A stretch of 64,000 nt of DNA from Pseudomonas asplenii (GCF_001293465.1 NZ_JSYZ01000011.1:1-64000); one strand, 5' to 3'; positions 18,102 through 26,632 are shown, counted from the first letter of the stretch. Notes: generated from the letters alone by a model not told the origin. Numbers and translations are program-made.

Positions 18102-18344
18102 ATGGGCATTTTCGACTGGAAGCACTGGATGGTAATACTGCTCGTTGCAGTACTCATTTTCGGAACTAAAAAGCTGAAAAATGCGGGGGCTGATGTGGGG
18201 GAATCCATCAAGAGTTTTCGCAAGGCCATGAGCGACGATGAAAGAACTTCCGATGAAGCGACAGCTCGGCCGTTGGCTCAGCCACAGACTATCGATGGTG
18301 AAACCCATCAGGTTGTAGAGCCTGTCAACAAGGCGCAGGCCTAG
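18102..18344 (+). CDS. tatA: Orphan TatA-family translocase subunit
   Basis: An 80-residue protein with the classic TatA plan: a short N-terminal transmembrane helix (WKHWMVILLVAVLIFG), the FGTKKLK hinge, an amphipathic helix (NAGADVGESIKSFRKAM) and a polar tail. TatA oligomers form the pore for folded, cofactor-bearing proteins. No tatB or tatC follows, so it is a stand-alone copy. Two genes within about 3 kb on either side encode proteins with twin-arginine signals, which fits a local role in their export (inference). Confidence 0.92.
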   Translation: MGIFDWKHWMVILLVAVLIFGTKKLKNAGADVGESIKSFRKAMSDDERTSDEATARPLAQPQTIDGETHQVVEPVNKAQA

Positions 18345-18369
18345 ACCTCCGAGCTCCAGCTCGGCCCGT

Positions 18370-20166
18370 TCAGAGGCCGAGGGCGACCGCCGCCGGCCTG
18401 TCGCCGCCTGCCGGCAGGCTGGGGTTGAAACCCAGGGCAATGTCATCGGAGGGGCGGGTGAAGTGCGCCAGAGGCAGGGGCCGGCTGAGGAAATACCCCT
18501 GGGCTTCATGGCAACCGTATTCGCGCACCAGGTTCAGGCAGCGGAAGGTTTCGATACCTTCGGCCACGGTGCGGTAGCCCAGCTCATGGGCCAGCTGGAA
18601 CACCGAACGGGCGATGATCCGGTTGCGTGGGCAGTGCTCGAGGTCGGTCACCAGCGACTTGTCCAGCTTCAGCACATTGGCGGGTATTTCATGCAGGTAG
18701 GCAAAGTTGCTGTAGCCGGTACCGAAGTCATCGATGGCCACGTCCACGCCCAGTTGGCGCACGGCCGCCAACTGGGTGATGACCTGCGGGTCGGCCCTGA
18801 TCCATTCGCCTTCGGTGATCTCCACCTCCAGCCGTGGCGGCGCGATATGGTAATGCTGGCAGGTGCGGCTCAGGGTGCGCGCGATGTCCAGGCCCTTGAA
18901 GTCCTGGGCCGAGAGGTTGATGGCCAGACGAACCTCGTCGTCGTTCCAGGCCGCCAGTTCGCTCAGGGCGCGGTCGATCACCCAGCAGGTCACGCGGCTT
19001 ATCTGTCCGGCGCCTTCGATCAGGGGGATGAACTCGGCGGGCGAGATCATCCCCAGGCGTGGGTGCTGCCAACGGATCAAGGCTTCGGCGCTGAGCAGGC
19101 GGCCATCGTGCAGGCTGAAGCGCGGTTGGTATTCCAGGTACAGCTCGCCATTGTCCAGTGCCGTGGGAAAGTCATTGAGCAGGGTGAACGCCCGGCGTTG
19201 CGCACGATCCTGGGTTTCATCGTAAACCGCCCAGGGACCATGGCGCGAAATCGCCAGTTCGACCGCATGGGTGGCCTTGCGCAACAGGTCGGCCGCCGGC
19301 TGGTTGCCGAGTTCGCAAGTGGCGACACCGATGCTCATGGCCCGGGGCGCGAATGGCTCGCTGACCAGTGCCACCAGGGCACGAAACAATTCCTGCTGGC
19401 GAGGGGCGCGGCAGTTGAGCAACACGCAGAAGTCCCGTTCGCTGATGTGATAGAGCTCGGCCACGCCCTCCAGGCGCTCACGCAGGCGCTGGGCGGTTTC
19501 GCGGCGTCGCGATTGGCCGCTACTGACCCGCTCCTCCAGGGCCAGGCGGTCGTCGCCGTAGCTGTCCTGAAGCCGCATGACCATCAGCAGGCGCGCCGTG
19601 GCATCGGCGTCCACCAGGCCCTGGGTGTCGAGCATGAACTGCAGCAGGTTGGGCAGCCGGCTGACGGGGTCGCGGTAGCGCAGCGATTGGCTCTGCTCGA
19701 TCTGCACCATGACCATTTCGGCGAAGTCTTCCAGTGCCGTCAGCTCGTGGGGTTCCAACGGATGCGGGGCCTTGTCGATGATGCACAGACGGCCCAGGGC
19801 CTGCCCGTTGCGGTCGCGCAGCGGTGCGCCGGCATAGAAGCAGATGCCATCGGTGGCCGTGACCAGGGGGTTGTGGCCGAAGCGCGCGTCCTGCCGTGCG
19901 TCGGGCACGTGCAACACCCCCGGGCGGTCCAGGTGATGGCGGCAAAACGACTGTTCGATGGGCGTTTGAGGCGCATCGAAACCGACACGGCCGGCAAACC
20001 ACTGGCGGTCCTTTTCGACCAGCGAGATCAGCGCCGTCGGCACCTTGAAATAGGCGGCCGCCAGCCGACAGATGCGGTCGAAGTTCTCGTTTTTGGCGGT
20101 CTCCAGCCATTGCAGGGCGTGCACGGCCGCCAGGCGTTGCTGTTCGGCGTCGAAAGTAGGGGGCAT
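18370..20166 (-). CDS. GAF - degenerate GGDEF - EAL protein (c-di-GMP phosphodiesterase)
   Basis: A 598-residue protein from ATG 20166, preceded by AGGAG at good spacing; a TTG-start extension exists. An N-terminal GAF domain spans about 15-160 (FAGRVGFDAPQTPIEQSFCRHHL; FYAGAPLRDRNG). The GGDEF domain has SERDF at 242-246 in place of GGDEF, so cyclase activity is not expected. The C-terminal EAL domain is intact: E361AL, EITEGEW, DDFGTGYSN, LKLDKSLV and AEGIET. It should hydrolyse c-di-GMP under control of the GAF ligand. Monocistronic, convergent with tatA. Confidence 0.9.
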   Translation of the reverse strand: MPPTFDAEQQRLAAVHALQWLETAKNENFDRICRLAAAYFKVPTALISLVEKDRQWFAGRVGFDAPQTPIEQSFCRHHLDRPGVLHVPDARQDARFGHNPLVTATDGICFYAGAPLRDRNGQALGRLCIIDKAPHPLEPHELTALEDFAEMVMVQIEQSQSLRYRDPVSRLPNLLQFMLDTQGLVDADATARLLMVMRLQDSYGDDRLALEERVSSGQSRRRETAQRLRERLEGVAELYHISERDFCVLLNCRAPRQQELFRALVALVSEPFAPRAMSIGVATCELGNQPAADLLRKATHAVELAISRHGPWAVYDETQDRAQRRAFTLLNDFPTALDNGELYLEYQPRFSLHDGRLLSAEALIRWQHPRLGMISPAEFIPLIEGAGQISRVTCWVIDRALSELAAWNDDEVRLAINLSAQDFKGLDIARTLSRTCQHYHIAPPRLEVEITEGEWIRADPQVITQLAAVRQLGVDVAIDDFGTGYSNFAYLHEIPANVLKLDKSLVTDLEHCPRNRIIARSVFQLAHELGYRTVAEGIETFRCLNLVREYGCHEAQGYFLSRPLPLAHFTRPSDDIALGFNPSLPAGGDRPAAVALGL

Positions 20167-20315
20167 CAGGCGCTCCTGGAGGGCGACAATGACCCTGGGC
20201 AATGGCTAATTGATATTTAAATGCTATCAACTTACGACCACCCCCCTTCGGGAAGGTTTCACACTGGCACCGACCTTCTTTCCGATCGCCTTCGCCGCCG
20301 TTTTCAGGCAGCAGC

Positions 20316-21332
20316 TCAGAGGGTTTCCTTCTCGCGCACGGTCAGCGGACTGCTGGCCACGAACCGGGCGATCTCGTCCTTGCGCATGAAGGCGACGCCG
20401 GCCCTGCTCTTGGCATAGGTGATGAATTCGTCCCACACGCTCACCATCTGCGGGGAACCGCTGATGCGATCGTGGGCGCTGATGGACATCATGCGGCGGC
20501 GCGATCGCGCTTCCTCATACAGCACATCGAAGTCCCGCTTGATCTGCGCCAGAAATCCGTCCGGCGAGTAGTTGCGTCCCTCGATCAGCAGGATGTCGTT
20601 GTTGCGCAGGGTGTAGGGGACGACGATGAAGTCCTTGCCGTTGACCTGCTCGATAAACGGTTCGTCGCGACTGAGGTCGTCGATGTGGTAGAGGTAGCCC
20701 TGTTCCTGCAGCAACGAGAGGGTATTGGGGCCGCGACGAAGCCAGTTGCAGTTGTAGCCCACGGGGCGCTGGCCGGTCACTTCCTCGACCATGCGAGTGC
20801 CCTCGGCGATGAACCGGCGCTCCTCCTCGCGGCTCATCGCGTACTGCGAGCTCCAGCGCGGGCCATGGCCTGCGGCTTCGTGGCCCCTGGCAACGATTTC
20901 CCGGGCCAGCTCCGGGTGGCGGCGCGCGGCCTCGCCGATCATGTGGGAGGTCACTTTTACGCCGTGGCGATCCCAAAGGTCGAGCAGGCGCGGAACTCCC
21001 TCCCGATAGCCATAGGCGAACCAGGTGTTGGTCGCGGCATCCGAAGGCACGTTGGCCGGGAACTCCACCTTGGGGAACGGGCTGTCGGTGCCTTTGGGGG
21101 GCTGGCCTCCTGCCTCGAACTGCATCGAAATGGAAACCACCAGGCGGGTGTCGCCTGGCCAGAATCTGCCATTGGCGTCATGTGGCTGGGTGGCCACTGT
21201 CTTCTGCGGACCGGCCTTGGCGCCGGGGAGCATGGACGCGGTGGCGATGCCGCCGGCCAGCACGCCGGTCTGCTTGAGGAAACGGCGCCGGCCGCTATCC
21301 GGCGCCTTAAGGGATTGTTCTGTCGAGGCCAT
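20316..21332 (-). CDS. Tat-exported polysaccharide-deacetylase-like protein
   Basis: A 338-residue protein with a twin-arginine signal (S-G-R-R-R-F-L-K at 13-20, then GVLAGGIATASMLPGAKA). The mature part is a carbohydrate-esterase-4/PuuE-like fold: VTSHMIGEAARRHPELAREIVARGHEAAGHGPRW, with candidate metal-binding His in the AAGHG region. It may remove N-acyl groups from a polysaccharide or act as an allantoinase-like amidohydrolase. It is followed downstream only by an untranslated gap, and is preceded in the same operon by an exported NTF2-like gene 12 bp away. Confidence 0.85.
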   Translation of the reverse strand: MASTEQSLKAPDSGRRRFLKQTGVLAGGIATASMLPGAKAGPQKTVATQPHDANGRFWPGDTRLVVSISMQFEAGGQPPKGTDSPFPKVEFPANVPSDAATNTWFAYGYREGVPRLLDLWDRHGVKVTSHMIGEAARRHPELAREIVARGHEAAGHGPRWSSQYAMSREEERRFIAEGTRMVEEVTGQRPVGYNCNWLRRGPNTLSLLQEQGYLYHIDDLSRDEPFIEQVNGKDFIVVPYTLRNNDILLIEGRNYSPDGFLAQIKRDFDVLYEEARSRRRMMSISAHDRISGSPQMVSVWDEFITYAKSRAGVAFMRKDEIARFVASSPLTVREKETL

Positions 21333-21344
21333 GGGGGATCTCCG

Positions 21345-21902
21345 TTATCTGGCCACCAGGCCGGCTTGTTGAAGGAACGTCAGGTTGTCTTCCAGGTGCC
21401 AGTTTTCGGCGATGCGTCCGTCGGCGACCCGATAGATGTCGGTCGCGATGAAGTCGATGTTCTGGCCTTGTCCCGGCTTGCCCATGAAGGTGCCGGTGAA
21501 ATGGCCCGTGAAGTGCAGGTGCGTGACCACCCGGTCGCCGGCCACGATCATCTGGCGGATTTCGCAACGCAGGTCCGGCACGGCGGAGCGGAAGGCCTTC
21601 GACGCGGCCAGCACGCCTTCGATGCCCTGGGCACGGCCGCCAGGCAGGGTCTTGTCGGAGAACGTCGGTGCCAGGGCCTGGCGCGCCATGGCTTCCTCAC
21701 CGGTGTTCCAGAATGTGCCGTAGCGGCTGGCCGCGAGGGTTTGTGCTTCGAGCGTCTTCTTCGGCAGGCTGCCATCGACGACCAGGGTCGCGGGTTGGAC
21801 GAGTTCGCCGGATTGGGCCAATACCGGTGTGACCACGGCCCCCAGGATGAGGGCGGGGATCAGGGCGGCTGCACGAAGCCGTCGGTGAGAGTTGAAGGAC
21901 AT
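21345..21902 (-). CDS. Exported SnoaL-like NTF2-fold protein
   Basis: A 185-residue protein with a Sec signal peptide (RRLRAAALIPALILGAVVTPVLA) and a SnoaL-type polyketide-cyclase domain: YGTFWNTGEEAMARQALAPTF, THLHFTGHFTGTFMG and RVADGRIAENWHLEDN. It forms an operon with the Tat-exported deacetylase (12 bp). Its divergent neighbour is a LysR regulator, likely its controller. Substrate unknown. Confidence 0.85.
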   Translation of the reverse strand: MSFNSHRRLRAAALIPALILGAVVTPVLAQSGELVQPATLVVDGSLPKKTLEAQTLAASRYGTFWNTGEEAMARQALAPTFSDKTLPGGRAQGIEGVLAASKAFRSAVPDLRCEIRQMIVAGDRVVTHLHFTGHFTGTFMGKPGQGQNIDFIATDIYRVADGRIAENWHLEDNLTFLQQAGLVAR

Positions 21903-21986
21903 GGTGGTCTCCTGGATTCGGGAAGTGGGGGGGGGGCGGCGCTGGTGTGCGGCCTGTCACCATGGTTACTCAACAAATCGTCGTCA

Positions 21987-21998
21987 AATACCGGTATT
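21987..21998. promoter_or_regulatory. Perfect 12-bp palindrome in a LysR divergent region
   Basis: AATACCGGTATT lies 40 bp before the LysR start and about 85 bp before the divergent SnoaL gene. A short AT-flanked dyad in such a position is typical of LysR operators. Not tested against other sites. Confidence 0.45.
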
Positions 21999-22037
21999 CT
22001 TTGAATGGATCCTTTCCAATATTTCAAGAGTTGACGG

Positions 22038-22973
22038 ATGATCGACAACCTGCCAAGCCTGCGCACCTTCGTGCGCGTCGTCGCCGCCGGCAGCCTGTCG
22101 GCGGCTGCGCGAGAGATGGACCTGTCGCTGGCGATGGTCAGCAAGCGCCTCACGCAACTGGAGCGGGAGCTGGGGATCCGTCTGCTCCAGCGCACCACGC
22201 GAAAGCAGGTACTGACAGAGGAGGGGGAGCTGTTTCATGCCGAAGCCGTTCGGATACTGGCGGCCATCGAACAGGCGGAGGCGGTCATCTCGGGGAGATC
22301 CCAGGCGATTGATGGCACGGTCCGTCTGAGCGCTCCCGTCGAGTTCGGACGGCAGTGGATCGCCCCCGCGATTGCCGCTTTCCAGAAGAGGCATCCCAAG
22401 CTGCGCGTGCAACTGGAGCTTTCCGACGTTGTCGTCGATCTGCTCGATGCCAACATCGACCTGGCCATCCGTTTCGGCAACCTGGCCGATTCATCCCTGA
22501 TCGCCCGCCCGTTGGCACCGAATTTCCGGGTGTTGTGCGCATCGCCGGACTACCTGAGGCAGTTCGGTGAGCCCACTCATCCCAATGAGCTGGTTCATCA
22601 CCAATGCATCCTGATCGGCAGCCGCCCTCGAGCGGTGTGGACCTTCGATGGCGAGGAGCCTCTGTCGGTGCAGGTCACCGGGACGTTCGTCACCAATGAC
22701 GGCAGCGCGGCCCATGCGCTGGCGCTCGAAGGGGCCGGTATTGCGCGCAAGTCGATCTGGGACGTGGGCGACGAAATCCTCGACGGCCGGCTGAACAGGG
22801 TGCTGCCGACGTTTGCCATTGCGGCGGCACCGTTGAATGCGATCTACCCGACGGGACGCCACCTGGCGCCGCGTGTGCGGGCATTGGTGGAATTTCTGGG
22901 GGATCGGCTCGGCAAGGCATGGCGCTGGGAGCGCATGCGCCAGGTTGGGGCTGAAGGCTTGCAAGCCAATTAA
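22038..22973 (+). CDS. LysR-family transcriptional regulator
   Basis: A 311-residue regulator. The N-terminal winged HTH reads FVRVVAAGSLSAAAREMDLSLAMVSKRLTQLERELG, and the C-terminal co-inducer domain has the usual DVVVDLLDANIDLAIRFG stretch. It resembles the CrgA/DhcR-like branch, often paired with oxidoreductase or small-enzyme operons. It is divergent from the SnoaL-deacetylase operon and most likely regulates it. Confidence 0.92.
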   Translation: MIDNLPSLRTFVRVVAAGSLSAAAREMDLSLAMVSKRLTQLERELGIRLLQRTTRKQVLTEEGELFHAEAVRILAAIEQAEAVISGRSQAIDGTVRLSAPVEFGRQWIAPAIAAFQKRHPKLRVQLELSDVVVDLLDANIDLAIRFGNLADSSLIARPLAPNFRVLCASPDYLRQFGEPTHPNELVHHQCILIGSRPRAVWTFDGEEPLSVQVTGTFVTNDGSAAHALALEGAGIARKSIWDVGDEILDGRLNRVLPTFAIAAAPLNAIYPTGRHLAPRVRALVEFLGDRLGKAWRWERMRQVGAEGLQAN

Positions 22974-23185
22974 TGGTTTCTGACAGGGATCGCCCGCTGT
23001 TTCTGCGGCGAGCTGCTGAGGCCTGCAAACAGGCAGTACGGGGCCATTTGAGTCACGACTGGGTTCGTCGCCTACCGGGGTCGGATCACGACTGACCATA
23101 ACGACTAGTCAGAAAGAATGATGGAAGTTCGGCCCGCTGCCCGCTATAGCTGAAGGGCAGCAAGGGTCTTACAAGGACGCGCAAG

Positions 23186-23497
23186 ATGATGATTTCTCTG
23201 ATCACCCGGCTTATCGCAGGTCGCGGCACCGGTGCCGTCACCTATGACATCCTGCAGAGCGCGGCACCGGTTTTTCTTGAAGAAACCGAAGACCGGGATA
23301 TTTACCGGGTGGTGCTTCGTCGGGGCGAGTTTCGGTACATGAAGGATGCGCCCTGTTTCGGCGGTTTCGATGCCGAGCTTGCCATGGGGTCGACCCTTTG
23401 CGGGGAGGTTCTGGGATCCCTCTCTGACCATGCGGCTGTCGGGGGCAATACCCCGGATCTGCTGGTGTTGAGCGTCAAGGCGAGGAGCTGGGGCTGA
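23186..23497 (+). CDS. Hypothetical protein (103 aa)
   Basis: A 103-residue frame with GC-rich third positions and AAGGA nine bases before the ATG. The protein is mixed hydrophobic/charged with no recognised motif and no signal peptide; it contains VFLEETEDRDIYRVVLRRGEF and GGFDAELAMG. It stands alone between a LysR gene and a convergent MCP gene. I do not recognise the family. Confidence 0.6.
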   Translation: MMISLITRLIAGRGTGAVTYDILQSAAPVFLEETEDRDIYRVVLRRGEFRYMKDAPCFGGFDAELAMGSTLCGEVLGSLSDHAAVGGNTPDLLVLSVKARSWG

Positions 23498-23552
23498 TTG
23501 GGCGGAAGGGGGCGGGACGCAACCATCCTCGTCTGTCCCCGACCTTCCTGAA

Positions 23553-23589
23553 GGCTGCTCGACCTCCCACAGGCCCCGGTCGAGCAGCC
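23553..23589. terminator. Convergent hairpin between hypothetical gene and MCP
   Basis: A perfect 12-bp inverted repeat (GGCTGCTCGACC / GGTCGAGCAGCC) with a 13-nt loop, lying between the convergent stops at 23497 and 23633. There is no clear T-run on either side, so intrinsic termination is possible but not certain. Confidence 0.5.
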
Positions 23590-23632
23590 GACTGGCAAGG
23601 CGCACTTCCCTGTGCTGTTGCCCTGTGTGCCC

Positions 23633-25264
23633 TCAGAGCACGAACACGTTCACCTGCTTTTCCAGGTTATGCGCCAGTTGCTGCAGGGCACGGGCGGTTT
23701 CGCTGGTCTGCTCGACCGCCTGGCTGTTCTGCTGAGACATCTGGGCGATGCGCTCGACGTTGCGTGCCACATCCTGGCTGGCAGCGGTCTGTTCGCGCAA
23801 GGCCAGGGAAATCTGGTCCACCACACGCACCACATCGCTCGACGACTGGCGAATGTTGACGATGGCTTCACCCGCCTGTTGAGCCTGTTCGACACCGCCT
23901 TTGACCTGGTTCACGCCGATATCCATGCTGCCGACCGCGTCCCGGGTCCCGAGCTGGATTTTTTCCACCATCTCGGTGATTTCCTGGGTCGAGTTGGCGG
24001 TGCGTTGTGCCAGCAGCCTGACCTCATCGGCCACCACGGCGAAGCCACGGCCCTGCTCGCCGGCGCGGGCCGCCTCGATGGCCGCATTGAGTGCCAGCAG
24101 ATTGGTCTGTTCGGCAATGCCCTTGATGACGCTGACAATGCTGGAGATATGCTCGGCATGCTGGTCAAGCTCGGCGATCTGGGTGGCCGAGGCCTGCACG
24201 GTCTCGGCAATCAGGCGCATGCTGGCCAGGGTCTCCTGGATGACACTGCCGCCCTCGCTGGACTGGCGTCCCGACTCGCTGGAGAGCCTGTGTGCATCGC
24301 CCGCGTTGTCGGCCACATGGTTGATGCTGACCGTCAGTTCCTCCACCGTGGCGGCCATGGAGGAGGCCGACTGTGACTGCTCGTGGGTTGAGGCCGAAAG
24401 TTGCAACGAGGCGCTGGAAATACTCTCTGAGGCGCTCACCAGCTGTTCGGCACCCCGTTTGATTTCACCGATCATGGCGCGCAGGCGCTCCTGCATGGTG
24501 GCGAAGGCCTGCAGCAGGATACCGACCTCATCACGCCCGTCGCTGGTGATGCGGCTGTCGAGGTGCCCATCGGCAATGGTTCTCGCCACATCCACCGCCT
24601 GGCGGATGCGCCCGACCAGGGTGCTGGACAGCGACCAGGCAATGAGCATCGCCAGCACGGCCGCTGCCAAGCCGCCGCCGATGAGAATGGTCAAGGCGGC
24701 GGACTTGGCGTCGTACATGGCGTTGGCGCGGGAGTCCTGCAGGGCTTTTTCGGTATCGCGCAACTGAGTGACGAGCTGGCGCATGGCGTCCATCTTGGCC
24801 TTGTCGTGGCCGGCCGCGATCTGGTCGCTGATGACGCCGATCGCTTGCCGACCCGCATTGATCTCCTTGCGCAGGGCGATGTTGGCCTGGACGTCATCGT
24901 TCATCCATTGTTGGTACAGGGTGCGCAACTGCTCCAGGCGTGCCTGCTGCTGAGGGTTGTCGGCGGTGGCACTCTTGAGCTGGCCGTAATAATCATCGAA
25001 GGCTTTTTCGCCCTGTCGCAGGGGCTCCAGAAAGCTGTCCCGGCCGGTCAGCGCGTAGCCACGCATGCCGGTCTCGATATTGATCAGACTGCGCAGCACG
25101 GCCCCTGACTGGTTCAGGACTTCGTAGCTGTGGATGTTGCTTTTGACGCTGCTGCTGACCTGATCGAAGCCACGCAGGGCCGAAAGCACCAATATCACGA
25201 TGATCAGCAGCACCAGGCCGAAACCGGCGTAGAGCTTTTGTGAAATGCTCAGATTGGAAAACAT
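23633..25264 (-). CDS. CHASE3-type methyl-accepting chemotaxis protein
   Basis: A 543-residue transducer from ATG 25264 (MFSNLSISQKLYAGF). A transmembrane helix near the N-terminus is followed by a CHASE3-like periplasmic helical domain (residues ~40-180; LRSLINIETGMRGYALTGRDSFLEPL). A second transmembrane helix, a HAMP domain (RIRQAVDVARTIADGHLDSRI) and the MCP signalling hairpin (IAEQTNLLALNAAIEAARAGEQGRGFAVVADEVR) follow. There is no CheR-binding pentapeptide. Monocistronic. CHASE3 ligands are largely unknown. Confidence 0.93.
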   Translation of the reverse strand: MFSNLSISQKLYAGFGLVLLIIVILVLSALRGFDQVSSSVKSNIHSYEVLNQSGAVLRSLINIETGMRGYALTGRDSFLEPLRQGEKAFDDYYGQLKSATADNPQQQARLEQLRTLYQQWMNDDVQANIALRKEINAGRQAIGVISDQIAAGHDKAKMDAMRQLVTQLRDTEKALQDSRANAMYDAKSAALTILIGGGLAAAVLAMLIAWSLSSTLVGRIRQAVDVARTIADGHLDSRITSDGRDEVGILLQAFATMQERLRAMIGEIKRGAEQLVSASESISSASLQLSASTHEQSQSASSMAATVEELTVSINHVADNAGDAHRLSSESGRQSSEGGSVIQETLASMRLIAETVQASATQIAELDQHAEHISSIVSVIKGIAEQTNLLALNAAIEAARAGEQGRGFAVVADEVRLLAQRTANSTQEITEMVEKIQLGTRDAVGSMDIGVNQVKGGVEQAQQAGEAIVNIRQSSSDVVRVVDQISLALREQTAASQDVARNVERIAQMSQQNSQAVEQTSETARALQQLAHNLEKQVNVFVL

Positions 25265-25372
25265 AGGAAGGCTGCTCCCGAACCGTTGACTGAATGCTTC
25301 ACCAACGCTTGCCATGAGAGGGGCGAAGTGATGGCTTAATGATGACTAATTGGCATCAGCGGTCGGACTTTT

Positions 25373-25408
25373 CTTGTACAGAAAAAGTTCAATGTACAAG
25401 TTATTTTT
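25373..25408 (+). terminator. Inverted repeat followed by a T-run, no gene upstream
   Basis: CTTGTACA (25373-25380) pairs with TGTACAAG (25393-25400) across a 12-nt loop and is followed by TTATTTTTT. The T-run suggests a rightward intrinsic terminator, but no rightward gene precedes it: the MCP starts at 25264 and points left. It could end a small RNA from the MCP upstream region or be an operator. Confidence 0.4.
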
Positions 25409-25457
25409 TGCGAGATGAGGGATGGACCGCCTGCACGTTCGCCTGTTTTTCAGTGGC

Positions 25458-25592
25458 CTACTCTACCGTGCAGATCCAGCGGTGATTGTGCCGGTAGGGC
25501 GCTCGCGTAAACGCCACATCGGATACCAGGTTCATGCCGCGCTGCTGCAGGGCCTTGGTCAGTTGTACGAGTGTCTCTGCTTCGATAGTCAT
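25458..25592 (-). CDS. Small conserved-looking protein (44 aa)
   Basis: Starting at the ATG at 25592, preceded by GAGG eight bases upstream, the frame gives a 44-residue protein, MTIEAETLVQLTKALQQRGM followed by NLVSDVAFTRAPYRHNHRWICTVE. It is helix-forming at the N-terminus and basic/aromatic at the C-terminus. A longer frame from 25658 lacks a comparable ribosome binding site. No function recognised. Confidence 0.55.
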   Translation of the reverse strand: MTIEAETLVQLTKALQQRGMNLVSDVAFTRAPYRHNHRWICTVE

Positions 25593-25820
25593 TGCTGTTA
25601 CCTCGTCAGATTGACTGCGCTCATGATTCCTGACCAGTAGATCAGGTCGCTGATTCATTTTTTCTGCGGGGGCGATGGGTCACATTGTGGTCCTGGGCGG
25701 GCAGTGCGCCCCTGAATACTCGGCCGATCCAGGAGTTCCTGGCGCGATTGTTCAGGCTGCTCAACGGACGTATGATCGAGGCGGAGTCGCTGAGACTCGC
25801 ACCTTTACAAGGACACGAGC

Positions 25821-25982
25821 ATGGAAAAGTACTTCGATAATTCAGGCCTGTTCAAGGCTGCTTCGTATCACTGCAACCAGTCCCTGGATGGCGATATCGC
25901 CCGCTGGGAACTGAAAAACATTGCGTTGAATACGAAGGAGTTTTTGATATGTCCAAAGAATTACTCGGAGTTTCTGCTTTAG
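25821..25982 (+). CDS. Very short ORF overlapping the next gene (53 aa)
   Basis: An ATG at 25821 follows AAGGA at nine bases and opens a 53-codon frame (MEKYFDNSGLFKAASYHCNQ...) ending TAG at 25982. It runs 34 bp into the next gene in another frame. Such an arrangement can couple translation of a leader peptide to a downstream membrane protein. Codon use is ordinary. No family recognised. Confidence 0.42.
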   Translation: MEKYFDNSGLFKAASYHCNQSLDGDIARWELKNIALNTKEFLICPKNYSEFLL

Positions 25983-26305
25983 GCCTGATGGTGGTGGGTG
26001 AGTTTTGTGCAATCTACAGCGAGGTGGTAACGGCCAGGCTTGCCCAAACCGGAAATGTCTCATGGGAGGCATTCAGCGTTCCGGTGCTGATCATGTGTCT
26101 TGCAGGGCTGTGCCTGCTGGGCGCCTATTGGCTAGGTTATGCGGCGGTCGGTGACATCTGGGTCGTCACGGTGGTCTCGGTTACGTCCCTGTTGATCCTT
26201 GAACCCCTGGTGGTCTGGTCCCTGTTCGGTGAAGTGCCAGGGCGGGGTGCCCTGATCGGCTTTTGCCTGGGTGCCCTGGGCATGTTCTCCACCGTGATGC
26301 TGTAA
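25949..26305 (+). CDS. Small integral membrane protein (EamA/SMR-like)
   Basis: A 118-residue protein with a good ribosome binding site (GGAG eight bases before ATG). It has four hydrophobic segments (about 5-25, 43-62, 68-90 and 98-117) separated by short loops, resembling half of an EamA-type or SMR-like transporter. GEVPGRGALIGFCLGALGM at the C-terminus is typical of that superfamily. It is probably a small transporter or its subunit; substrate unknown. A clear hairpin follows the stop. Confidence 0.72.
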   Translation: MSKELLGVSALGLMVVGEFCAIYSEVVTARLAQTGNVSWEAFSVPVLIMCLAGLCLLGAYWLGYAAVGDIWVVTVVSVTSLLILEPLVVWSLFGEVPGRGALIGFCLGALGMFSTVML

Positions 26306-26315
26306 TTGCGGATGA

Positions 26316-26347
26316 CGGCCCGGCAGTCTGCTGCCGGGCCGGGTTTC
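26316..26347 (+). terminator. GC-rich hairpin after the membrane protein gene
   Basis: CGGCCCGGCAG (26316-26326) pairs perfectly with CTGCCGGGCCG (26331-26341) across the tetraloop TCTG, followed by GGTTTCC. It starts ten bases after the stop at 26305, so it is a likely terminator although the T-run is short. Confidence 0.7.
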
Positions 26348-26430
26348 CATACTGGTTCGTCGTGATAATCTGCTGCTTCAATGCCTCGGTTTGAGGTGAG
26401 GCTTCCTTATCGATTCAAGCAGGTGCTCCC

Positions 26431-26619
26431 ATGCAGACCCTCCCTCCAGAAGGCCTTCCACGCTATCGTTTGCTGACCGGCAAGGATGACGCCAAATTTT
26501 GCCATCGCGTGTCGGAGGCATTGGCATTGGGTTACCAGCTTCACGGTTCGCCCGCGGCCACCTTCAACGGTGAGCATGTGATCGTTGCGCAGGCGCTGAT
26601 CTGGAACCCGGACAAGTAA
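26431..26619 (+). CDS. DUF1737 protein
   Basis: A 62-residue protein matching the DUF1737 pattern: YRLLTGKDDAKFCHRVSEALALGYQLHGSPA...IVAQALIW. Members are short, stand-alone proteins of unknown function, often predicted to be about 60 residues, as here. Monocistronic, immediately followed by a REP-like element. Confidence 0.8.
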   Translation: MQTLPPEGLPRYRLLTGKDDAKFCHRVSEALALGYQLHGSPAATFNGEHVIVAQALIWNPDK

Positions 26620-26632
26620 CGGCGCCACCGCT

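Noticed and set aside
17931..18509. A 192-codon minus-strand frame across the tatA gene
   Set aside because: It is antisense to tatA, lacks a ribosome binding site, and its C-terminal part is only the translation of the repeated upstream element.
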